A stretch of DNA of 64,000 nt, from NCBI GenBank assembly GCA_900708905.1, contig CAADRB010000012.1, positions 479,235 to 543,234 of the forward strand, written 5' to 3'. Numbering within the stretch: position 1 is the stretch's first letter; every line of letters starts with the position of its first letter. The stretch is from Hymenolepis diminuta (Eukaryota > Platyhelminthes > Cestoda > Cyclophyllidea > Hymenolepididae). Of this stretch, positions 25,301 to 37,300 are shown one piece after another. Below the pieces are notes generated by a model that was not told where the DNA came from, did no database searches, and saw nothing but the letters and a program-made list of their open reading frames with translations. The translations under genes were made by a program, and so were the position numbers.

Positions 25301-28300
25301 TTACCTTTGATGTCGCTTATGTGGAAAATAACACTAGATACTGCTTGTTAATGAACTTAACTTAACTTTCCTTGGTATTCTCGTGACCATGTGTCTTTAA
25401 ACCATTTCTGAATTGCTTGCAAGCAGGAGAATTTAAGTGTCTTAAATTGCACGAGTTCTTGATCTCTATTCGTAGGAAGAGAGCTAAGATTTACAATTAG
25501 TATACACCAGACCGTTTTAATTCTGTTCAAAATGCCTTACAATGAACGTGACAGTTGCATCATTGATATTACAGAGAAAACAGCCGCGGGTTTGCGATCA
25601 AGATTGATTACTATTTGCCTTCTGACTTGAATAATGAATGATATTTATGAACAGTGAAACGCTAAGAAAAAACTATCACGTCCATGTTCATAAAGGGCGC
25701 AGATAATATCGATGGAGATTTTAGGACTTTTCTTCCTTAGGGATATTTCTCCTCTCATAGAGTTCTTTTGTGATTAAAACTTTCTAAGTACAATGAAGTG
25801 GAGGGCAAATAGTTCGAAGGCTCTTGAACTATACATAATATTGTCCCCTAACCTTCCATTATTACCTCAATGTCTCAAATCTTCATTATAGTTAGAAATT
25901 TCAAAATGTAATGCACAGCCACTTTTTAGGCATTTCTAAAATTCTAACTAATTGTGCAAGTAATTCATTGCAGGTTTCAAATGGTTGTCAAGCAGACTAT
26001 GATTGGTCAAAATGGTGAGATGAAATCCGACCTTGTAAAGGAAGGAATCTGTTTCCCTAGGAATTGGCTTGAGTGAAGAAGGATCTGGAATAAAAAACGT
26101 ATTACTACTATAGTCCACATTTTAAATTTCAACACATCCACCCCGTTGGCACTGTTTTTTCTTTCATTGTTTATTCCTTTGGAGTGTAACTAGGATCTGT
26201 GATTACAGTGATGTTTCTAGGTGTGATATATCTGCTTTTTTCAGTGTTGGCACTGAGAACTGTTGCATATTATGTGTTTGTTTGTGATGAAGGGAAAAAT
26301 CGTTAAAATCCATTTTATCAGCACCATTGGAATGTTAAGTGCTCTACACCATAATATAAACCGTATGGATATACATACATATATATACCGTTAAAAGATC
26401 ATTAGTTGCCTTATGTGTAGATTACTTGGGTAAACATGAGCACTTAGCATACGCTCTGAATTTGTTTGTAACGCCTTATTAACTACAGGCTGTTTCTTTC
26501 GTGGTTGGACAAATGCTGGTGTTTTATTACTAGGAAGTCTATAATTAAGGTATTTATGACATATCCATTTGGCTTCGGCTCATCTATTTGTATTTTCTTA
26601 TGTCCGTTAATACATCAGCCTATCCATTCAGTAATAATTCCCATGATCGTTGAAGCGAACCTCTTTCCAAACAAGGGAAATGATGTTCTGGAGTCCCTTC
26701 TGAGCTGAAACTCACATTTTCGATTCAAGCCCAGACTATAAGACTATTTTTATTCATTGAACCCTGGTAACTCGATACTTTCAATTAAAGAGTCATTGAG
26801 TATCACTTGAGGCAAATCTCGTATGAATGTATTCAAACGTGATCTTTTTTCGTTACTGCAAGACCCTACCACTTTTGCCCCATTTCTCCTAAACATTCAA
26901 TTGACTTTCTGGTTTCATATGGTCCAAAATTTTTTGTTTTAGTATATTTATATAGGAGCAATAATTTAATTTCTCTTTTGGTACAAAAGAATTCCATCAA
27001 TGCTTGAAATTCGTGAAACTGTTAATAACTTGAGTTACGATTATCTTTTCAATCTCATCCTACTTTCTAAATATAATTTGGTTCATTCTTAAAGAAGGTG
27101 CCTTTAAAGTGATTGATAATCAGTTTGTGATTGTGATTTCAATTTGATGTTCATACTTGTTAAATGTATATTCAGTCATTTTTAATCACCCGTCTATTCT
27201 TCTGGTTTTTCCAATACTCATGCATTTAATTACCATTTTTAAATTCTTAATAATATTTGTGCTTATTTATTATTGTTATTACTCACGGTAATTTAAACAA
27301 AAATAAAATTTTTAATTGTGGAAAGTAGCTGGAATTGGTTATCAGAAAGTCCAACAAATGATAAAGGGGAGGGAATTAAAAAGATAGTGAGACCAATTTG
27401 AAGGTATCAATGAGTCCTACTTTATTTGATTTGTGGACTTGAACTGTACAATATTTACTAAATGATAGTTCGCATTTCAAATTTAAATTTCACAGTTCGC
27501 CCCCCAAAATTGCAGCCAATGCTTGTCTACGATACTCATTATTTATTGACCGGTACTTTCTAGTCAAAAGGGATCGGTCTTGCTGCTTCAACTTAGTTTC
27601 TTTCTTTCAGTGACTGAGAAGGCATTTTAGAGCTGTAGCATAGTAAAGATGAGATAGATACAAATGTTAAGTTATCAGAGCTCCACAAACTGTGTTTACT
27701 CAGTATCATTTGTGATTAAAAATAAATTTTTTAATGGATGGCTAATGTTAGAAAGTAATCATGTCATTCTTCGGTTGTCAAAAAGCAGCTGTTATAAATA
27801 AGTAAACGATATTTCTTCTCAATTCTCCCACCCCTCCACTACCTCAAAAGTCAAATGTTACAATAGTAGGCCCCATTTCATTTAATAAAGTTGGGTGTTG
27901 GTTCGTTTACGCATTTAGCACTTTCTCCCTCGAGAAAGTTATTCTTATGATTTATTTTCAGTTCTGGTACTAACAGAAACGCGATAAATGAAGATATATT
28001 GATGAAAAATCGGTCAAAAGTCTATGTAAGCATTGAAATCTTGCGTTGTTTAGTTTTGTTGTTGTGCAATTTCCACTAATCAGTTTTTACTGACCAATCC
28101 AATCTACTGACATAACACAATTTTTTCTTAACTCCCTACCGGGTTAAAATTCTCCTAACTTATATTGCAAGGCTTTAAGGTGAATATTTAGAAAAAAATA
28201 TATGCATCAGGACATTTATTATTTGTTGATTAAGCTAACTAACTGAATCTAATTTAGATACAAGTTCTTTCTTCAAAATAGTTAAATTCATTTCTCATCC

Positions 28301-31300
28301 ATTAATTGCACCTGCTGTCATCAAGTTGTGTCAATTACAAGCCTGTCATCTAGCTTATTTGTGGTGTATTTAATGTTCTAATGTTTGTTTTGTTTTATTG
28401 TGCATTCAATATTATTGAAAAAGAGCAGATGTTTATTGTTTATACGAGCTCAGAAAAGATGCTATTACGAACATATTTCCGCTTTTTCAATGTCATTTAT
28501 GTGAGTCTGTTGAGATTTATTTCAGTGGAGCTCCTTTCCTAATTTTGCAAAAAATTCCCTTCTTAATTTTTCTCTTTTCCGTAAGTTGGCCCGTTTTATT
28601 CCAAGTTATAACATTCTATTTTCCTACTAAATTTGTGCTTTTTGAAAAATTGCCCAGCCAAAGTAAGTAATGAAAAATTGCATTTTATAATGTGAAATAT
28701 TATAATCGAACTTTAAAAGGAGAGTTCATATTTAGGCCGGCCAACTGTTTTGAAATCAATACAAACTATTATGGTTTTTTTATAAAACGAAAATCAGTCC
28801 TCTAAACCTCTGGATGTAGGTTCTATCAATTAAAATTTTCTCAAATAGTGAATCTCACCATGGATTTTAACCCATCCGAAATGCCAGTTGAATGAAATTA
28901 TTTAGCATTTTCAGTATTATCAAATTGTCAATCTAAACTAGCTTTAATTAAAAAAATGAATCAAACTCAGTATGGAGGCGGGTAGCTGTCAACTTAACAT
29001 TCACCAGTGGGAGAGACGAGTGAAGATTTTGGCCTTTAGAGTTAAAGTTTTACCTTAGCAATCAATTTCTGTTTGACCTTAACATTGACAATATTTGACA
29101 CCAGTATGCTTAATTTGAACTTAATTTTTAGGTTACTCAGTAAGCGCTATTTCATGAACGAATTACATTTAATTCTTTTGATTATGAGGATAATGTACAT
29201 CATGAAATTGCAGGGGTTTAAATAGGTGGTTTAAGCTAAGATTTACGTAAATTAATTAAACTTTCGAATAAAGAGAAATCCTATCATATTATGTAATCAC
29301 TAATGTCTTCCAATTTGAGTTACTTTTTTGCATTTTATTCATGAGTGGTAGCTTTCCTGTATTCTGAAAAAGTAATTTCTTGAAATTTTTGTCAACACTT
29401 GCGTAATGTGTTGATTAATTTCGCTCAATTTCATTCTTTCTTAACTTCAAATTGACAGACAATAAATACGTCTCTGTTAGAATTGTTACCAAAGTGAATA
29501 CTCTACCTTTAAATGCCTTTTTCTTCGACATGTGAATTCAAATAATTTGACATCTTTCAGACATATTTAAACAAATCGCAAATATTACATTATTACTCTT
29601 AATTTTAGCAGTAGTAGAAATCATTATATTATCATCACTCCTAGCCTACGTACCAGTATACTTCCATAATCTCAAGATGTTTACTTCTGGTTTCTTCATT
29701 CTTGTTCATTATTTTCGAAATAGACTGTCATTAACTACAAATTTGTTTAGGATAACTTAAATATTTAATCACAGGATTTTATAAGTACCAGTATTAATTC
29801 TAAATGTAGATATTTAAAAAAAGACTTTGATTTGAGAGAACAACAATATTATTCATTTATCTTTTTATAAATATGATGCGTATTTCATGAGACAGAGAAC
29901 AATAGTGATTTCAGCGTTCTCATATCTTCATAGTTAGGCAAGATTTTTTCAATGTTCATGTTTGTTTGAAATAGATTCTTATACTATCGGTTCCAATTTT
30001 TAAATGATTGAAGATGATATCCAAAGATTATACACTTGCATATCAATTGTTAACCCTTCCATTAAGTTATTTATGCATTTAGGCCATTTCTAAAATCTAC
30101 ATTTTATCTTTAAAGTCCCATCTTCTTAGTTCTCTCCTTGACTAATTCTTTTACTTTCTGAATACATCTTTTCTGGTGGCTGTATATTTGAGGAATGTCT
30201 TTTTCGTTCTTTCGTAATATAACGGTTTTCTATTTACAAGATTATGCTATCTTCTGACATGTTGGAGATGGAATGGGAGAAAATAAAAAATTCTCTTCTT
30301 CTATAGCATAAGTAATATTCATATTCCGCATTTTTTACAAGCTAATGTTCAAAATTTTTTAAAACAGAGACAAATAAATTTATAATAGCGAGTAATAAAA
30401 CGCCATAGAGATTTCTTGACGTGACTCTAGACCAATCCTGTTTTATACACTAAACCTAGTCGAGAAAACCCACTGAAATGTGAAGTGTTATTTATCACAT
30501 ACCGTCTACCCCAACTTCTTAACAATGTCACTTGCGTTCGCAGACTTACTTGCACAGTTAACTTTGAATTGACATGTTAGTGTGAGCTTAAGTTATGCAT
30601 GCGCAGGCTAAGTGACTGTTTCTGTCAAACTTGAGTCGATGCTTTTTTGGAAGAGTGCAGCCCTCTAAGGTTTTTTTTGCACTCTTAGTTGCGAGATAAG
30701 GCTAATTTGATCTCCTTTTCTATTTTGAATGACTTTGCTACCTACTTTCTGGCACTTTAATGTCTGCCAATTTGAAAACGTGCCTTCTAGAAGTGTTTAC
30801 GTGGTCGGAATGCTCATGTGATTCATCCTTGATTTATTCGACTTATGTTATTTAGAGAAGCATATTTAAGCAAACAAAATGACACTTGTAAACATACAGT
30901 GAAATCAGATTGTTAAGAGTAGTAATTTATCGGCATTCTGGAGGCAGTGGCAGTAGGTAAATTCTATTTTGTAATATTCAAGTGTTCCTAAATTCAATTG
31001 TCATGATTTGAACCCTGGAATTTTGGATGAGTTCGTGGTAGCGATATTTTGAGGTTGCTGATTACTTGATTAAATTGAACAATTGATCATGCCACTTGGA
31101 TTTATTTATTTGCAAGCCAGGAAAATGCATAAGAGATTAGAAAAGGTCCTTAACGTAATAATAATCACTAGAGTTCATCTAGAGTGAAGTCTAGTAATAA
31201 CTTGTTATAAGATCCGATAATATGTCTAGATGTTTTTGAATAAGATTTCCGAAATGGATATTTGAAAAACATACTGATTTTAATAAATCGCATTTGATGT

Positions 31301-34300
31301 CTTCTAAATAGCACTTAAAGCTAACATTTGTCTAGCTGCATCTGGCTTAACCTTCTAATTATTTTTAGAACACGAAGTTTAGTAGACCCTCGAAGTTCTA
31401 TTAAGAAATATCAGTGTAAAATAGTCGTCTGTTTTCTTATTTACTTTACAAATGTTTGTATGAAAGCAAAGTGAAGCTTAATATAAAATAGTGCAGCCAA
31501 GTACAGCAGCCCATTGCTATAGGAATAAATTAAGGTGCATGATTATAACAGTGTGATGGTGACTGGGACGCCGAGCCGCTTTATGTGCTCAAATATAAGA
31601 GAATATATAAATGTGTTCATCGTGTTCTGAAACTTCTGTGCAGCAGGTTGTCTATACATGAAAATGAACCACTTTTTAGTCCATTTTCACCCTTCAGGTC
31701 TCCTGAATTTTGCGTTATTATTGTGATTGAGACATATTAGTATTAGGTAAATTCATATTTTTAGTGATATTAAATAACATTTTCATGGGGGCATCTTTAT
31801 TTTGGAACAGAGACTTCAAAATTTAAAGATAGCAATAAAGTCAAAATCGTATTCTCACCCAAAACCCAAACTCTAGGAGGTTTGGTTTTTTCGTTAGAAT
31901 GGAGTTTTTTGGTATATTTAATTAAATTACTAGACTGATTGGGAAAATTTATTGCATCTTGCCCACTTTTTCCGTCTTTACGTTTGGAATAACCACCTTT
32001 AAGGTCAATCCATGTTTTCGTAATCACATCAGCATCATGATTTCACTAATCGGTCCTTAGCAAAACAGTCTTCTGAATAATTTTTATCCAGGAAAAATAA
32101 AATGAAAAATTTATTTTTAAATATTTACAAATATTGTATATTTGTTAAATTATTCTAAATCGTAGTGTCATTGCTTGTTAGAATCTTGAGTAAATGGCTG
32201 AAATTAGCTTGATCTCGAGTTATTATTGCTTTTGGAGGATGTGTAGCTATTTTGGAGGCTAATGCGTCCACAACGCCTGCAGAACGTCTTGACCACGTCT
32301 CATTAATTAGGCAAACTGATATTAGTCTTGTTTTCGAGCACGTTTTATGCAATCAGATGCAGGTAATTAATTAATGCAAATTATCCCAAATTACGAACCA
32401 TTTTTCTCTTCTTATCAGAAAATAAAGGGGTATGTACTGAGTTTTTCTATGGTAATTGGAAGAAATCAACGCAAGTATCACATCATATGAGGATAAGATA
32501 ATGCACTGAAATCATTTTATTATCAGTGGTATGAGCAATTGGTGTATCGTTTGTAACGTTAGAAACCACGGGATCGTTACACTTCAACGAACATCAACTG
32601 AATGGAATGATCTGTGGAAGGTTGTGAGATTTCGTATTCGATTTCATACTCTTACATGACTACGCTAATATGTTACGAAACAAAAATCGAAGGCAATAAA
32701 ATGTTGGGGCAGTATTTTCAATGGTGATGCTAAGAGAACAGGGAAAGTGCACTAAACGAGGAGAGAGGCCAATGGGATTATTGGACTCGGTGGCACTCAA
32801 ATGCATATGGGGTCAAAGCGGTATTGGGACCCTCACAATGAGTCACGTGCTATTGTAAGTCTCTAGTCCCACCAATTAACTAGCGTAAAATTAAGTGGAA
32901 AGGAAATAAAAGCACCAATTACAATGCCAAATATTATATAAAACTGAAGTGGTAGAATATGAGCATCTCAGAATACAATTCCTCAGTCGAAGAGAAATTT
33001 CCTTCAAAATTTGTTGTTTTTATTGTTGATAATTATTTTATAGTATCCGTCAGTCAGTCCAGAGAGAAATTTAATCCTCCCTTACCTCTCCCTTTATATC
33101 ATCCACTTAGGAATAATATTTGACCATTTTTATCATAAACTTATGTGATCATTTCCCACAGTAAGCATTGTGATTCAGCGAAACATTGGCCCACTTATCT
33201 CTCAGTATTTATGCTGTAAGTTCGATGAAGTGGATATCCGAATGTCTACTCATGCCTTTTAGATCAACCATAATTAATAATTTGCAGTGTCAATGAAAAT
33301 TTATGGGGCAAACTCTTGGGTCTTCAGTTTACTTCCGGTCATTATAAATAAGTATTGATGGAGAGCTATGGAGAATGTTAGTGATTGTGCTCTGAATACA
33401 ATTCGAATTCCACCATTTAAGCTAGTCATTAAGGCAAACTATCCTTTTTGATTCGACTCACTTGTCTTAATTTGATTAAAAGGGACTGCAATGAATGAAT
33501 ATCCCTGATTCACTTTAGTCTAAAAGACAAGCATGAGAGAAAGGAGATTATCTGAAAGGATTAGTAGAGATAAGATGCTTTAATTTCATATTCATATTTG
33601 TCAGCGAATAGGTCCGTTATATTTTAGCATTAGTTAATAAAACATGTACTCTGCATACTAATCTGAAAAATTCGTTGAAAAGACTGTTTATCCATTGAAA
33701 ATGCCTGTTATAATTGACTTACTCAATTAATTTCATTCAAAGTGCACTTAATGCTGAACAGTTAAAAATCAATCTCCCCATAAATCTTTAATCGTGAGGA
33801 GCGACTGAAGCATTTCAAAATAAAAGGTTCACTGGTAGCGTACATTTTTTTACTATTTAAGCACTTAAATGCTTACCGATGTTAAGTACTTAAAAAAGGG
33901 TATTTCGAATTTCCATTTTGCTTTAATTACATGATTGAGGTACATATTATACATGGCATGCGTATGTCATAAATACTTTTAGCGGTTAAAATTAGTCACC
34001 AAACTATTGGGGTCTTTTAGAGACAGATTCATATTTATTTATTTTTATTATTGTCAATTTCAGCCCCACTTGCATCCCTTGAATCCCTACCACATGAAGA
34101 TCTCTCTGACAGTTCGGTCTATCGTCGTTTCTTCAGTCCAGAAGCTGATATCTCTACCATCAATTCCTCAAATTCCCCACTTAGTCCTCTATCTCCACCT
34201 CCTCAAACTCATCAACCTGATTCTGTACGTCGCACCAGCAAATTATCACTGGCTTTTCTTGGGAATGCTGCTCGAATGTTCAAATTCAGTAATGGGAGTG

Positions 34301-37300
34301 GTCGAGCTGGTCAACAGGAGGGTACAATAACACCGGAAGATGGAACCAGGACAAGCTCGTCGTTGCCTCAACCGCCAGAGAAAGTGGGAAGTCAAGCGAG
34401 ATTGTTTAAACAGCAAAAGAAACCGACGAGAATCAATGTAGGTGGTGGAATGAGCAGTGGATCAAGGATTGGAAGAAAGAGCAAGAACTCGACGTCATCT
34501 CAGGATACTGGACATTGTAACTCGCTTGAAATAATGGTGAGTCCAATAAAGTTCATAAGAGATCCGAATGGCCAATGAAAATGGTTATTACTGATCAAAA
34601 TAGAGATGTTTGGTTACCGTACCGGGAATTGTGGACTAACTTCGGAAGACTCCAGTGAGAACACGTTTTATCTTGTGTTAATTACAACTATTTATATTAG
34701 CTAACGAGACTAGCTTGACTACAAGGTGAGATCATACTCTAGTGGGCTTAGCTTTCTTTAAATAGAGCTGAAAATTTAAATTCCACCTGCATAGGTAGGT
34801 CAGTTTGGTGAAGGTTGATAAGTCACTCCAAATAATTGACTAAGGGTTTAGAGGTTGCATCCATCTGAACATTAATCAAGCAACGTTTTTCACTACCGAT
34901 TGACTTCTTCAGTGTAAGTTATCAGACTGGGAATCCTTTAACGGCTGGGGTTAAAATCTGTTGATTGAAGTTCAAATGGTCATCTTAATGCCAACTCAAC
35001 TTTATATTTGTTATCTATCGAATGTATTAAATACTAGTATTTATGCCGGGGTTTATTAATATTAGTTGTCCATAAATTGATTGAGACATTTAGGACATAA
35101 CTAAACGTACCGCGACTTTTAATTCAATACCCAGACATTGTATGATCCATTAAAAAGATCAGTAAAATAAAGAGTTTCAATTAAGAAGAGATTATATATG
35201 AAATTAAGCAAATTTTAATTCATTTTGATGAATTTATATATGCATAGTTGTGAAACGACAGCCGTCTTAAATACTGGGAGAATAGAAAATGAATGAAGCA
35301 TCTTAATCGGAGCATGGTAATCATAAATATGTTTTTGAATTATTTCCCAAAAGCACATTCTAAAATGCTACAATTAATTATCCATGCAAATTGCATCATA
35401 TGCAGCAAAACAGATACAATTTTAGGCTCCTTCTTTTCTGTATGTTCTTATGTTTATCCTTTTTCTAAAAGGTGGAAAGGATAGTGTAATACCCTTGGGA
35501 CAGCTAAATGTTGGCAATGAATTCTGGCTATGCAAACCGAATTGAAAATTTCCTTTTCCGTTCTTACTAATGTAAGATTTTATTGCAGCCTACAAATGCT
35601 ATGGGAAACAGGCTCAAGTGTTCCTTCATTTTCTCATCATGTATTTTCACTCGCAACAAGCATGCGCTAATGGCACCTAATCTGCATTCCTAGGTTGTAC
35701 GACTACCAACGTTAAGAAGGTCAGAATAGCTGGATTGGACTATTGTTTCATTTGCATAAGGTCATTGTGTTGATGATGACATTTCCTTCTACAGCCCAAA
35801 TAGAAATAGCATTATGCGAACAACCATAATGGAAGCTGAATAATTATAACATTTCATCGTGAAATGTGATTAGTATTGCCTTTTTAGGAAAGGATAAGGT
35901 TGGACAGCACACTAGAAGAACGGAATCCTTATATAAAGGTATTGAATTTAAGAATTACACACGAATAAATTTATATAACCCAGTTTCAGTCTTTGATGAC
36001 AGTTTCTGCTTAACCGTGTTTCAGTTATTTTATAGAGGAACTAACATCGAAACAATTATATAATCTTTTATCCTTACTGGTATCGACATTAATATGAACA
36101 TGGAAAAGTTGGTAAAGACTTCCCTACAGTCGGGATATGAGTATCCACATGGGTCTGATGCTTATCAAATAACTGGTCTTCCCTTTTTATTATCCATTAT
36201 ACTCATTCGTTAGTATTGTTCGAAAGGTTCAGAATTCAAATTACCAAATGATAAGATATATGTGGATTAGCTGGAGAGTGAGATTAGATTAAGTCCTAAG
36301 CGTGACTTTGAAAATCCAAAGCAGCACATTTACTGTTAAAAAGTCAAAAAGCTGATGTCAGATTTGGAATTTATTTGTGTATTTGAATTATGAATCGACT
36401 GATCCATGAACAATAAGGGAGTTACCTGAATTCCCATCTCGCTCTATGATCTATATTATTTTATGACATATTCCTAATATAAAATAATTGTTCTCTAACA
36501 CCTCATCTCAAACACTCAAGTTTACCCCGACTCCCATTTGTGTGACTCACAATATTCGTGTAGTTAATTAATTTTTTTAAAAAACAGTTCAAATCCTTCC
36601 CCTGCCCCTATCAGTTAATCTTTAAAGAGTATAGTATGAGTCTCTCAACTTTCTCTTCATCCTTGATCTATTTTTATTTGTCTTTTTTTAACAGGAGATA
36701 AGAGAAATGGAGTCATCAATTGATAACGACCGTTTCCTTCACTCTCTGGAGTCGGCAGTGTTCACTTCTTCCGCAACATTGACTGGAGGAGCCAACAATG
36801 GTGGAACATCTCTCCATTCCTCCTCATCAACCCTCAACGATGGAGATCTTGGAGAATTTGGAGGACATTCAGTTGGTGGTTCCCTCTATCCTCCCCTTCC
36901 TCCTGGCTCTCCTGTCATTGGTTTTGCCTACTTGGAACTGGGAGATGTTCAAGAGGAAGATGACTTGGTTCAGAGGATTGATGAGAGAGGATCTCGAGAA
37001 GGTACGCGGTTTTACTAATACCTAATTATGTAAGTCTGGTCTAGACTACATTTCATTATATTCTGTCAAGATATAATTGCAATTGCGGGTGATGGGAGGG
37101 GAGAGCAGGCCGGTTAGGAAAAACACAGACGGGGAAATAAACCTGTTAAGACAATCATTTTATTTTCTGAACAGCAAGCGTCACAAATAACTATCCCTAT
37201 TGGACTGTTCGATGTGTATATCTGGTTGCTAGGCGATCTGGTGATACCAAGCCTAATGCCATTTTTTCTTTCAATTGCTATGGGAGAGTCAGACATTATT

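Larger units (their letters stand above)
16782..34063 (+). other. Gene 2 intron 2 (17.3 kb)
   Basis: Very AT-rich. It holds an 18-base run of N (24124-24141), a CT microsatellite near 22131-22150, short AT runs near 26370 and one LTR-like repeat at about 32069-32273. No internal gene is supported. One open stretch (about 23406-23642) is phase-compatible with a cassette exon but has weak splice sites. Confidence 0.65.

Noticed and set aside
31797..32027. Minus-strand 76-codon frame beside the repeat at 32069
   Set aside because: It has no motif and no splice context, and its length is within chance for this composition.
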